Shown here: one piece after another, positions 16,602 to 25,098 of the stretch
Layout: each line of letters starts with the position of its first letter
How positions within the stretch are numbered: position 1 is the stretch's first letter
NCBI RefSeq assembly: GCF_002953215.1
Contig: NZ_CP026378.1
Location: 1,098,540-1,162,539, forward strand
Length of the DNA stretch: 64,000 bases
DNA from: Mixta calida
Lineage (GTDB): Bacteria > Pseudomonadota > Gammaproteobacteria > Enterobacterales > Enterobacteriaceae
Reading direction: 5' to 3'
The notes under the pieces: generated by a model
Databases searched by the model: none
What the model was told of the DNA's origin: nothing
Seen by the model: only the letters and a program-made list of their open reading frames with translations
Translations under genes and position numbers: made by a program

Positions 16602-17612
16602 ATGGTGACAATGCTTGACGTGGCGCGCTGTGCCGGCGTTTCCAAATCCACGGTGTCGCGCGTGCTGAATGGAAAGGATGTCGTCAGGGAAGAGGTAAAA
16701 GCGTTGGTGTACAAAGCCATTGAGGAGACGGGCTACCGGCCTAATCTGTTGGCGCAGCAGCTGGCGACGAAAAAAAGCAGCATGATTGGCCTGGTGATGA
16801 CCAATGCGGTTTATAACGGTCCCTTTTTCTCGACGCTGGTTTATAACGCGGCGAAGTTTTGCGAAGCGCACAATCATCGCCTGATTTTCGCTGACGGCAA
16901 GCAGAGCGCGGAAGAGGAGATGAACGCCATCGACTTTTTGGTACGCATGAAGTGCGCTGGCGTGATGGTTTATGCGCGGCATATCCCGGCGCCGCAGCTG
17001 GCGAAAATCATCAGCGAGAGCCCGGTGCCGATAATGGCGTTGAACCAGCGGCTCTCCGCCTTGCCCGATAATGCGGTGTTTATCGATCACTATCGCGGCA
17101 GCGAAATCATGATGGATTATCTCCAGGCGCAGGGGCACCGGCGCATCGCCTATATTCGCGGCAATATGCTGTCGCCCAGCAATACGGCGCGTCAGCAGGC
17201 GTGGCAGGATAAGTTAAACGCGCTCGGCGTTAAGGATACGGACGCGCTGCTGGCGCAGGGCGACTGGAGCATGGAGAGCGGCTATCGCGCGGCGCAGGCG
17301 CTGTTTGCTCAAGGCCGAACTTTCAGCGCGATTCTCGCCGCCAATGACGATATGGCGTTGGGCGCGATTAAGGCGCTGAAAGATCAGGGCCTGGCGGTGC
17401 CGGAAGATGTTTCGGTCGCGGGGTTTGATAATGCGAAGGTGGGGCGCTTTGTGTCGCCAGCGCTCACCACGCTTGATATCCCCATCGAGCACATGATCCA
17501 GAACGCGGTGGAAAGGATCCTGAGCATCAAAAACGATCCTGCGCGCGCGGCCCTGTGCGGAACGCTGGTGGTGCGCGAGTCTGTGGGACAGCGGTGTTTA
17601 TCTGAGGATTAA
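16602..17612 (+). CDS. LacI-family repressor, AscG-like
   Basis: Sugar-responsive repressor of 336 residues. The N-terminal helix-turn-helix (TMLDVARCAGVSKSTVSRVLNG) is followed by the periplasmic-binding-protein-like core (IGLVMTN, FADGKQSAEEE, ILAANDDMALGAIKAL, VSVAGFDNAKVG). It aligns along its length with E. coli AscG, including the recognition helix region that reads TGAAACC half-sites. Two such operators stand before the adjacent PTS gene, which makes local control of that gene very likely. A separate promoter and a leader hairpin precede it. Confidence 0.9.
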   Translation: MVTMLDVARCAGVSKSTVSRVLNGKDVVREEVKALVYKAIEETGYRPNLLAQQLATKKSSMIGLVMTNAVYNGPFFSTLVYNAAKFCEAHNHRLIFADGKQSAEEEMNAIDFLVRMKCAGVMVYARHIPAPQLAKIISESPVPIMALNQRLSALPDNAVFIDHYRGSEIMMDYLQAQGHRRIAYIRGNMLSPSNTARQQAWQDKLNALGVKDTDALLAQGDWSMESGYRAAQALFAQGRTFSAILAANDDMALGAIKALKDQGLAVPEDVSVAGFDNAKVGRFVSPALTTLDIPIEHMIQNAVERILSIKNDPARAALCGTLVVRESVGQRCLSED

Positions 17613-17897
17613 GGGCGATGCGGTTGAAGGGAGCGAGGCGGAAAGGTTGACGTCCGCGTGGAAGGGGCGACCAGAAAACAGGCCTTTAGCGCCCGCTTCG
17701 CTGGCAAAACGACAGCGCCTGCGTCGGACGTCCAGTCAGATCGTAAAGACGCAATCCGTCATCCCTGACAGTTCGGCCCGCATCTTCCCTGGCCGCCGTC
17801 GCCTTAAGCTGGGCAGCACGGCGTTAGTGAGTAATTCAAGGGCAAAGCCAGGAGAATCGATGCGACGCTGTGCGGCATCGGTTATGCATTATCTCCT

Positions 17898-18866
17898 TTA
17901 CAGCCAGCCTGCGCGTTTCAGTCGCCAGTAGAGCGCGGCGCAGGCGAGCAGCGTGCCGCCAATGGCCGCTGGGTAGCCGAAGGGAGAGTGGATTTCCGGC
18001 ATGCTTTCAAAGTTCATGCCGTACATGCTGAAGATTACCGTCGGGATCACCAGAATCGCCCCCCAGCCCGCCAGCTTTTTCACGACTTCGTTTTGTTGCA
18101 CCGTCACCAGCGCCAGGTTGACGTGCATGGCGTTAGTCAGGATTTCACGCATGTCGTCGGTATCGGTGACAACGTGGTGCGCGTGATCCTGCACGTCGCG
18201 CAAATAGGCGCGCAAAGGTTTGGGAATAATATCCTCATGCAAACGAATCAGCTGATTGCAGATCTCGTCCACTGGCATCGCGGCGTTGCGCAGCGCCAGC
18301 AGCTGACGCCGCAATGTATAGACATGCTGCACCGATTTGCGGTCAAACTCGGTGCGGAACATCGCGCGCTCCATTTCGCTGATGCGTTCGCTAAGCGAGG
18401 CGGTGATATCGCTGTAGTTATCAACGATAAAATCGAAAATGCAGTAGAGTGGGAAACCGACGCCCTTGCTCAGCATTTCAGGGCGCTCGGCGGCGCGCTG
18501 GCGCAGCGGCGCATAGCTGTCAGACGCGCCGTGGCGCACGGTAATCAGGAATTTTTGGCTGACGAAGAAGTGCGTTTCGCCAAATTCGATATGGTGTTTT
18601 TCGGTCAGGTACGCCGTTTTCAGTACGATAAACAGCGATTCGCCATACTGCTCCAGCTTCGGACGCTGGTGGGCGGTCAATGCATCCTCGATCGCCAGTT
18701 CATGCAGGCCGAACTCCTCCTGCATTTTCTTCATAAAAGGCGGATCGGGCTGATAAAGTCCCAGCCAGACAAAAGCATCAGGCTCGTTTATCACGTCGCT
18801 GATGTTCTCCGGGTCGATAACTTCCCCACGCTCTCCGTTGCGGTAAACGATACTGTTCACAACCAT
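17898..18866 (-). CDS. CorA-family magnesium/cobalt transporter
   Basis: Pentameric inner-membrane divalent-cation channel of 322 residues. A long cytoplasmic N-terminal domain ends in two C-terminal membrane helices, with the selectivity motif YGMNFESMPE between them and the basic tail RLKRAGWL. It is clearly a CorA-family protein but differs from the E. coli housekeeping CorA in its N-terminal domain (starts MVVNSIVYRNGERGE), so it is likely a paralogue. About 285 bases without a gene separate it from the LacI-family gene; nothing notable was seen there. Confidence 0.9.
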   Translation of the reverse strand: MVVNSIVYRNGERGEVIDPENISDVINEPDAFVWLGLYQPDPPFMKKMQEEFGLHELAIEDALTAHQRPKLEQYGESLFIVLKTAYLTEKHHIEFGETHFFVSQKFLITVRHGASDSYAPLRQRAAERPEMLSKGVGFPLYCIFDFIVDNYSDITASLSERISEMERAMFRTEFDRKSVQHVYTLRRQLLALRNAAMPVDEICNQLIRLHEDIIPKPLRAYLRDVQDHAHHVVTDTDDMREILTNAMHVNLALVTVQQNEVVKKLAGWGAILVIPTVIFSMYGMNFESMPEIHSPFGYPAAIGGTLLACAALYWRLKRAGWL

Positions 18867-19150
18867 AGTTCCACGGCTCCCTTATTGAATGGTTTTATCC
18901 CCGGTTAAGGGTAGTCGTTAACGCAGCGGAAAGGGAAATCCCACCGCCGTTGCACGCCTGATTTTAACGTATCCGCCTGTAACAAAGCGGTCGGTAAAGC
19001 GAAGCGCGCCGTCAGCGAAGCTAAAGAAAATCTGGAAAAGCGTTAGCGGCGGATCGGGCGCTGTGCAGCGGCAATCGCGGTGAATTAACATAACTGACGG
19101 CGCCACCGTCGGCGCCTGCGAACATCTTTTATCGATCTATGAGGTTGTTT

Positions 19151-19336
19151 ATGGCTGTGGGAACAGAGAACGCGTCGTCAGCGGTTTTTTCATCAGAAGA
19201 GCTGGTGCGTATCGGTCAGTGGTCAACGCTGTTGCGCGAGCTGCTGAAGGGAAAAGGGGAGTTGTGGAGCGCAGCGGACGAGGCGCTGTTTAACCGTTTG
19301 CACAGCGAGCTGCCCCAGACTCACGACGCCGGTTGA
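19151..19336 (+). CDS. Hypothetical small protein, 61 residues
   Basis: A small soluble acidic-to-neutral protein (starts MAVGTENASS, ends LPQTHDAG). I chose the ATG at 19151 because a GAGG sequence lies 6 bases upstream; an in-frame ATG at 19139 is less well placed. It has no cysteine, no membrane segment and no family I recognise. It stands alone between divergent corA and convergent ridA-type genes. The middle (SSEELVRIGQWSTLLRELLK) looks helical. Confidence 0.55.
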   Translation: MAVGTENASSAVFSSEELVRIGQWSTLLRELLKGKGELWSAADEALFNRLHSELPQTHDAG

Positions 19337-19390
19337 CCGCCGAGGCCGGGCGATTGACATGCCGCCCTGTTGAACGGCAAAACCGTCGCG

Positions 19391-19774
19391 TCAGTGATTC
19401 AGCGCCAGTATCGCCTCAATCTCAATAGAGAGATCGGGAGAGAAAAGCTGGCTGACCTGTACCAGCGAACTGGCGGGCAGATGATCGCCGAAGTGACGAT
19501 AAAGTACGGCGCGCAACGCGTCGATCTCACGCAGCGAGGTGACGAAGATAGTCACCTTCAGCAACGCGTGCAGCGAGGTTCCTTCGGCGCTGGCGATAAC
19601 ATTCAGCTGGTGAAAAATCGCCTCGGCCTGTGCGGCGATGCCTTCCTTCTGCGCGTCGCTGCCGAACGCCGTCAGCCCGGAAATATAGAGCGTCTCCCCG
19701 TGACGGACAGCATGTACGTAAGGGCCTTTCACTTCGCCCAGCTGCGGATAGTTCTTTCGTTCAGCAATGCCCAT
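19391..19774 (-). CDS. RidA-family protein
   Basis: A 127-residue member of the YjgF/YER057c/UK114 family, whose prototype RidA hydrolyses reactive enamine/imine intermediates. Family features are visible (GPYVHAVRHGETLYISGLTAF near the N-terminus, ALLKVTIFVTSLREIDALRAVLYRHFG, and the C-terminal LFSPDLSIEIEAILAL). The expected Arg-Val-x-Val motif near the C-terminus is not clear, so imine deaminase activity is uncertain; it belongs to a divergent subgroup. It is divergent from the cupin gene, 91 bases apart. Confidence 0.85.
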   Translation of the reverse strand: MGIAERKNYPQLGEVKGPYVHAVRHGETLYISGLTAFGSDAQKEGIAAQAEAIFHQLNVIASAEGTSLHALLKVTIFVTSLREIDALRAVLYRHFGDHLPASSLVQVSQLFSPDLSIEIEAILALNH

Positions 19775-19865
19775 GTGGTTTCCTTATTGATGACTAAAAT
19801 GTCATAGCGCTTAACAGCATAGACCGACTTACCAGGCAGGAAAACCAGCCAGACAGGAAAGTGAG

Positions 19866-20204
19866 ATGATCGGCAAAGAGAACGCGGAACATTATCAGTG
19901 GGGCGAGCAGTGCGACGGCTGGTATCTGGTGAAACGCCAGGATATGAGCGTCATTCATGAACGCATGCCGCCGGACCGACGCGAGGCGCGTCATTTTCAC
20001 AGTCGTTCGCGGCAGTTCTTTTTTGTGCTGAGCGGCGAGCTGACGATGGAGCTGGAAGGAGAGCAGCACCGGCTGACGGCGCAGCAGGGGCTGGAGATCC
20101 CGCCGGGCGAGGCGCATCAGGCGCAAAACCTCTCTGCGGAACCGGTGGAGTTTTTGGTGATTTCGCATCCCACCACGCGCGGCGACCGCACCGAACAGGC
20201 ATAA
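19866..20204 (+). CDS. Cupin-domain protein
   Basis: A 112-residue single-domain cupin. The two conserved motifs are seen: motif 1 with metal-binding histidines in ARHFHSRSRQFFFVLSGELTMELEGE, and motif 2 with IPPGEAHQAQNLSAEPVEFLVIS. It is likely a small metal-binding protein or sensor; no substrate can be assigned. It is divergent from ridA and convergent with dbpA, sharing the terminator region between them. Confidence 0.85.
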   Translation: MIGKENAEHYQWGEQCDGWYLVKRQDMSVIHERMPPDRREARHFHSRSRQFFFVLSGELTMELEGEQHRLTAQQGLEIPPGEAHQAQNLSAEPVEFLVISHPTTRGDRTEQA

Positions 20205-20239
20205 AAAAGCCGCGCCCTCCGCCTGACGAAGGGCGCGGC
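20203..20239 (-). terminator. Terminator after dbpA
   Basis: A 10-base stem (GCCGCGCCCT / AGGGCGCGGC) is followed on the minus strand by six T. It lies in the gap between the convergent cupin and dbpA genes. Confidence 0.85.
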
Positions 20240-20252
20240 GAGATACGGCAGA

Positions 20253-21632
20253 TTATTTCAGCAGAATCGCGCGGCAGCTCTTGCCTTTGATTTTACCCTG
20301 CTTCAGCTTGATCAGCGCTTCTTTCGCCTGCGCGGCGGCAATGGCGACGTAGGCGTGAGTCGGAGTCAGATCGATTTTGCCGATGCGGTCGGCGCTGAAG
20401 CCCGCTTCGCCGGTCAGCGCGCCGAGAATGTCGCCCGGACGGATCTTCGCCTTACGGCCGCCGTCGATGCAGAGCGTCATCATCGCCGCAGGCAGCGGCT
20501 GTGACGGCTGGTTTTTCAGGACGGCGGCAGAGGACCAGGCCAGCGGCTGCTGCAAATAATCTTCCAGCGCGTGGGCGCGCACCATCTCATCCGGTGCGAC
20601 GAAACTGACCGCCGTACCCTGTTCGCCGGCGCGCGCGGTGCGGCCGATACGGTGAACATGCACTTCCGGGTCGAACGAGAGCTGATAGTTCACCACCATC
20701 TCCAGCGCTTTGATATCGAGACCGCGCGCGGCGACGTCGGTGGCCACCAGCACGCGGCAGCTGCCGTTGGCAAAGCGGATCAGCACCCGGTCACGGTCGC
20801 GCTGTTCCAGATCGCCATGCAGCGCCAGTGCGCTGATGCCGCTGTTTTCCAGCGCGTCGGCGATGTCGTCGCACTCGCGTTTGGTATTGCAGAACACCAC
20901 ACAGGAAGCGGGTTGACGCTGGCTTAACAGCCCGATCAGCAGGCTCAGCTTTTCACGGCTGTTCGCCTCGTAGAAATGCTGTTCGATCGCCGGCAGTTCG
21001 GTGACGTCTTCGGTGGTGACGGTAAGCGCGTCGCGCTGGAAACGATCGCCGATGGCGATAATGCCCTGTGGCCAGGTGGCGGAGAACAGCAGCGTCTGGC
21101 GCTGCGTCGGCGTATGGCTGACGATCGCTTCCATATCTTCACGAAAGCCCATCTCCAGCATACGGTCCGCCTCATCCAACACCAGCGAGCGCAGCTGAGT
21201 GAGATCCAGCGTTTCGCGCTTCAGGTGATCGAGAATACGCCCCGGCGTGCCGACCACAATATGCGGCGCATGCACCAGCGAATCGCGCTGAGCGGCGATC
21301 GGCTGGCCGCCGCACAGCGTCAGAATTTTAATATTGCGCGTAAAGCGCGCCAGGCGACGCAGTTCATTGCCGACCTGTTCGGCCAGTTCGCGCGTCGGGC
21401 AGAGCACCAGCGACTGCGTTTGATACTGCGCGGTATCGATATGTTGCAGGATGCCTAATCCAAACGCTGCGGTTTTACCGCTGCCGGTTTTCGCCTGGGC
21501 GCGCACGTCGCGGCCGTCAAGAATGGCGGGCAGGGAAGCGGCCTGGATAGGCGTCATAGCGTCGAAGCCCATTTCGCGCAGGTTATCGAGCTGGCTGGCG
21601 GGCAGTTGCGTCAGGGTGGAAAAAGCAGTCAC
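20253..21632 (-). CDS. dbpA: ATP-dependent RNA helicase DbpA
   Basis: DEAD-box helicase that acts in 50S subunit assembly and is activated by 23S rRNA hairpin 92. From the GTG at 21632 it has 459 residues, matching E. coli DbpA (457) and its start MTAFSTL; the in-frame extension to 21761 is not conserved. Motifs in order: TPIQAA (Q), AQAKTGSGKT (I), PTRELA (Ia), TPGR (Ib), DEAD (II), SAT (III), ARGLDI (V) and HRIGRTARAG (VI). The C-terminal RNA-binding domain (LCIDGGRKAKIRPGDILGALTGEAG to KGKSCRAILLK) distinguishes DbpA from other DEAD-box proteins. Confidence 0.95.
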   Translation of the reverse strand: MTAFSTLTQLPASQLDNLREMGFDAMTPIQAASLPAILDGRDVRAQAKTGSGKTAAFGLGILQHIDTAQYQTQSLVLCPTRELAEQVGNELRRLARFTRNIKILTLCGGQPIAAQRDSLVHAPHIVVGTPGRILDHLKRETLDLTQLRSLVLDEADRMLEMGFREDMEAIVSHTPTQRQTLLFSATWPQGIIAIGDRFQRDALTVTTEDVTELPAIEQHFYEANSREKLSLLIGLLSQRQPASCVVFCNTKRECDDIADALENSGISALALHGDLEQRDRDRVLIRFANGSCRVLVATDVAARGLDIKALEMVVNYQLSFDPEVHVHRIGRTARAGEQGTAVSFVAPDEMVRAHALEDYLQQPLAWSSAAVLKNQPSQPLPAAMMTLCIDGGRKAKIRPGDILGALTGEAGFSADRIGKIDLTPTHAYVAIAAAQAKEALIKLKQGKIKGKSCRAILLK

Positions 21633-21916
21633 GGGAAAATCTCTAATCAGGCGGGTTTGCGACGTGCAGTTTATCAGAAGATAAGGCGTTGGACAGTAAA
21701 AGGCGCAAAGGGGCATCGTCGAGCGCCTACGCTTTATCACAGCACAAAGGCGTGTCAGCACGACAAGGGTATGTCAAAAAGACAATATATATCGCAGTCA
21801 TTTTAACAAAAAAGCGCAGGGCGGCTTTGATTATGTTATTGATAAATAAGGTAACTAACAGCCTGGCATGGAGGTTGCAATTCACAGATTAATCAAAAAC
21901 ATAAGAGGTAATCATC

Positions 21917-22276
21917 ATGGCTCATCGCATCCCTAAACATTTCGTTCATACCCGTTCCACGCCGTTCTGGGACAAAGAGAGCGTGCCGCGCGCGCTGCTG
22001 ACCCATCACAACACCAAAAAAGGGGTTTATGGCCGCCTGTCGGTGATGCAGGGCGCGGTGAAATATTACGGTTTCGCCAACGAACATGACACGACGCCGG
22101 AAGTGGAGGTGGTGATTGAAGCGGGTCATTTCGGCATCAGCCCGCCGGAATACTGGCACCATGTGGAAGTGTTGACAGACGACACGTACTTCAATATTGA
22201 TTTCTTCGCCGATCCGCAGGAAGAGTTGCAGGGCAAAGGCATCGGCCAGGTGGTAAACACCCATAAAGGCGAATAA
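21917..22276 (+). CDS. yeaR: DUF1971 protein YeaR
   Basis: A 119-residue cupin-like protein very similar to E. coli YeaR (IPKHFVHTRSTPFWDKES, GVYGRLSVMQGAVKYYGFANEHD, PPEYWHHVEVLTDDTYFNIDFFADP). In E. coli the yeaR-yoaG operon responds to nitrate (NarL) and nitric oxide (NsrR); the biochemical role is not established. No yoaG follows here. The ribosome binding site AAGAGGTAATC is good. The same DUF1971 domain forms the N-terminus of the TehB protein at 32082-32945, next to norVW, so the window holds two members. Confidence 0.9.
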   Translation: MAHRIPKHFVHTRSTPFWDKESVPRALLTHHNTKKGVYGRLSVMQGAVKYYGFANEHDTTPEVEVVIEAGHFGISPPEYWHHVEVLTDDTYFNIDFFADPQEELQGKGIGQVVNTHKGE

Positions 22277-22296
22277 CCGCCGGTAAGATCGCGTCG

Positions 22297-22330
22297 GCAG
22301 GCGCGCCCGCGCGACGCGCCTGCTGTTATT
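22297..22330 (+). terminator. Hairpin between yeaR and the siderophore ATPase
   Basis: A 9-base stem GCAGGCGCG / CGCGCCTGC is followed by TGTTATT, a weak T-tract. It probably ends yeaR transcription. Confidence 0.5.
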
Positions 22331-22382
22331 CACTGAAAACTCTTTCTGCCGCGTCTCCGCTAAAGAAAAAAACTCGCCTCAA

Positions 22383-23141
22383 TTAGCGATAGTAGATGGC
22401 GATATGCTGGCCGTGCAGCCTTTCAATATGCACCTGAGTATCGAAAATCGCTTCAATTACTTCAGAGCGCATAATCTCCTGCGGCGCGCCGCGCCAGAGC
22501 ACCTCGCCCTGCTTCATGGCGATAATATGATCCGACCAGGCCGAGGCGAAGTTGATGTCATGAATGACCAGAATAATGGTTTTATGCAGCTCGTCCGCGG
22601 CGCGGCGCAGCTGTTTCATCATCGCCACGCTGTGCTTCATATCCAGATTGTTCAGCGGCTCGTCCAGCAGCACATAGTCGGTATTCTGACACAGCACCAT
22701 CGCCACGCAGGCGCGCTGGCGCTGACCGCCGGAGAGCTGATCGAGGTAGCGCGCCCGCAGCGGCAGCAGGTCGAGAAAATCCATTGCGGTTTCAATGTGC
22801 TGGCGATCCTCCTGCGTCAGCCGCCCTTTGGACCAGGGATAGCGGCCAAAGCCGACCAGATCTTCCACCGTCAGGCGGCTGGTGAAGTGGTTCTCCTGCC
22901 GTAGCACCGACAGCACCTTCGCCATCTGCTCGTCGGGCGTTTTCGCTACCTCCAGCCCGTTGACCCAGACGCTGCCGCTGTCCGCCGTCAGCAGGCGGCT
23001 GATCACTGACAGCAGCGTCGATTTCCCCGCGCCGTTGGCGCCGATAATCGAGGTGATGCCGCCCATCGGGATCGACTCGGTAATACGGTTCAGCACCGTC
23101 GTGTTCTGATAGCTTTTACAAATCTCTTTTACTTCAATCAC
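22383..23141 (-). CDS. Iron-siderophore ABC transporter ATPase
   Basis: Cytoplasmic nucleotide-binding subunit (252 residues) of a siderophore importer of the CeuBCDE/VctPDGC/YclNOPQ group. Walker A is GANGAGKST, the signature LSGGQRQR and Walker B DYVLLDEPLNNLD, with the switch His in VIHDINFA. It is the last gene of a four-gene minus-strand operon (binding protein, two permeases, ATPase) and overlaps the upstream permease gene by 4 bases. The receptor gene diverging from the operon suggests catecholate substrates. Confidence 0.9.
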   Translation of the reverse strand: MIEVKEICKSYQNTTVLNRITESIPMGGITSIIGANGAGKSTLLSVISRLLTADSGSVWVNGLEVAKTPDEQMAKVLSVLRQENHFTSRLTVEDLVGFGRYPWSKGRLTQEDRQHIETAMDFLDLLPLRARYLDQLSGGQRQRACVAMVLCQNTDYVLLDEPLNNLDMKHSVAMMKQLRRAADELHKTIILVIHDINFASAWSDHIIAMKQGEVLWRGAPQEIMRSEVIEAIFDTQVHIERLHGQHIAIYYR

Positions 23142-24142
23142 ACCGCCGCCTTTTTAATCAAAAACCAGAGGAACAGCGCGCCGCCGACAAATTCGATCAC
23201 CACCGACAGCGATCCCGCCATATGCAGCAGTCGCTCCAGAATCACCTGCCCGCCTACCAGCGTGATAATGCCGACCAGCACCACGCCGGGCAGCAGATAG
23301 TGATGGCGATGAGAGCCGATCAGCTGATAAGTCAGGTTCGCCACCAGCAGACCGAAGAAGGTCAGCGGCCCCACCAGCGCGGTGGAAAGCGCCACCAGCA
23401 GTGAAATCAGCAGCAAAATCAGCGTGACGCGCCGCCGCCAGGGGACGCCCAGCCCCACCGATATATCGCGTCCAAGCGCGATCACGTCCAGGCTGTAGCG
23501 CATACGCCAGATAATCAGCGCCGTCGCCAGCGTCGCCAGCGCCGCCAGCACGATAATCTCCGGCGCCGCGCGGGTGAAGGTGGCGAAAATGCGGCTCTGT
23601 AAAATGGCGAACTCGCCCGGCTCCAGCAGGCGCTGCAACAGACCGGAAAGGCTGCGGAACAGGGTGCCGCACACCAGCCCCACCAGCAGCACGCTGTGCA
23701 GGTTAATGCCGACGCGGCCCAGCAGCCAGCGGTAAAGAAAGGTGGAGAACAGCACCAGCAGCAGCGCTTCGCAAATAAACTGGCCGCTGACGCCGAGACG
23801 GCGCAGGCCGTTGGCGTCGATAAAGAAAATCAGCAGCGTCTGCAACAGGATAAACAGCGCCTCCAGCCCCATCACCGACGGCGTCAAAATGCGGTTGTTG
23901 GTCACCGTCTGAAACAGCAGGGTGGCGACGCCGGAAGCGAAAGCGACCAGCAGCATGGTGGCGAGGATCATGCCGCGATGCGCCAGAATATAGCCGATAT
24001 TGCCGCTGAGGTTGATGGTCATAAACAGCGTGACGCACGCCAGCGCCAGAACGCTCAACCCCGCCAGCCGCTTCGCAGGCGTATCGAAACGCAGGCGTAG
24101 CGCGCGCCGCGCCGAATGAGGAACGGAGGTGTCAGCCTGCAT
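23138..24142 (-). CDS. Iron-siderophore ABC transporter permease 2
   Basis: FecCD-family membrane subunit of 334 residues with about nine hydrophobic helices, and a basic cytoplasmic N-terminal stretch (SARRALRLRFDTPAKR). Family motifs include VALGRDISVGLGVPWRR, the coupling helix region facing the ATPase, and LVGPLTFFGLLVANLTYQLIG. It pairs with the other permease as a heterodimer. It overlaps the first permease gene by 11 bases and the ATPase gene by 4 bases. Confidence 0.9.
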   Translation of the reverse strand: MQADTSVPHSARRALRLRFDTPAKRLAGLSVLALACVTLFMTINLSGNIGYILAHRGMILATMLLVAFASGVATLLFQTVTNNRILTPSVMGLEALFILLQTLLIFFIDANGLRRLGVSGQFICEALLLVLFSTFLYRWLLGRVGINLHSVLLVGLVCGTLFRSLSGLLQRLLEPGEFAILQSRIFATFTRAAPEIIVLAALATLATALIIWRMRYSLDVIALGRDISVGLGVPWRRRVTLILLLISLLVALSTALVGPLTFFGLLVANLTYQLIGSHRHHYLLPGVVLVGIITLVGGQVILERLLHMAGSLSVVIEFVGGALFLWFLIKKAAV

Positions 24143-25091
24143 TGCGCTGGCTCCTTATAATCAACAGCAGAAAAACCGCTGCGCCCAGGCAGCCAAGAAT
24201 CACGCTGACCGGGATCTCCCATGGAAAGCTGATCAGGCGGCCGATAATATCGCACAGCACCACCAGCCCGCCGCCGAACAGCGCCACCCAGGGAATGGTG
24301 CGGCGCAGGTTATCGCCCATCGCCATACTCACCAGATTGGGCACGATCAGGCCGAGAAAGGGCAGCACGCCGACCACCACAATCACCACGCCGCTGATCA
24401 GCGCGATAATCGCCATGCCGATAAACACCACGCGACGATAGTTCAGTCCGACGTTGACGGCGAATTCCCGTCCCATTCCGGCGACGGTAAAGCGGTCAGC
24501 GATAACACAGGCCAGCAGGGTCAGCAGGCCGGTGAGCCACAGCAGCTCGTAGCGGCCTTGCAACACGCCGGAAAAGTCACCCGATTCCCAGCTGCCCAGC
24601 GACTGCAACAGATCAAACTCCATCGCCAGAAAGGTGGTTACCGCGCTAAAAATAGCGCCGAGCATAATGCCGGTCAGCGGCACCATCAGCGGCGTTTTGA
24701 TGCGCATACGTTGCAGGATCAGCAGAAACAGGCCGGTACCGAGCAGCGCGAACAGCGTGGCGACAACCATCTTCACCATCACCGGCGCGGCGGGGTTGAC
24801 GATCATCACCAGCAGCAGGCCGAGGCTGGCCGACTGCGTGGTGCCGGCAATTGAGGGTTCCACGAAGCGGTTTTGCGTCAGCATCTGCATAATCAGCCCA
24901 GCGACGCTGACCGCGCTGCCCGCCAGCAGCAGGGCGAGAGTGCGCGGTACGCGGCTGATAAAGAAGACGTCGCGCATTTCCGCGTCGCTCCACAACCGCG
25001 TCATTGTCAGCGGGCTGACGCCAACGAACAGGCTCCAGAACATCAGGCCCAGCACGACAGCCAGGCCTGCTGCAAAACTGAATCGCGTCAT
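24132..25091 (-). CDS. Iron-siderophore ABC transporter permease 1
   Basis: FecCD-family membrane subunit, 319 residues from MTRFSFAAGL at 25091; an upstream in-frame ATG at 25118 would overlap the binding-protein gene and lacks a better ribosome binding site. About nine hydrophobic segments are seen, plus VGVLPFLGLIVPNLVSMAMGDNLR, the conserved motif before the last helices, and the coupling segment VAGMGREFAVNVGLNYRR. It acts with permease 2 to carry ferric-siderophore across the inner membrane. Confidence 0.9.
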   Translation of the reverse strand: MTRFSFAAGLAVVLGLMFWSLFVGVSPLTMTRLWSDAEMRDVFFISRVPRTLALLLAGSAVSVAGLIMQMLTQNRFVEPSIAGTTQSASLGLLLVMIVNPAAPVMVKMVVATLFALLGTGLFLLILQRMRIKTPLMVPLTGIMLGAIFSAVTTFLAMEFDLLQSLGSWESGDFSGVLQGRYELLWLTGLLTLLACVIADRFTVAGMGREFAVNVGLNYRRVVFIGMAIIALISGVVIVVVGVLPFLGLIVPNLVSMAMGDNLRRTIPWVALFGGGLVVLCDIIGRLISFPWEIPVSVILGCLGAAVFLLLIIRSQRNAG

Positions 25092-25098
25092 GATTCGG

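Noticed and set aside
17647-17931. 94-codon plus-strand frame after the LacI-family gene
   Set aside because: It has no ribosome binding site or family resemblance and runs into the convergent corA gene.
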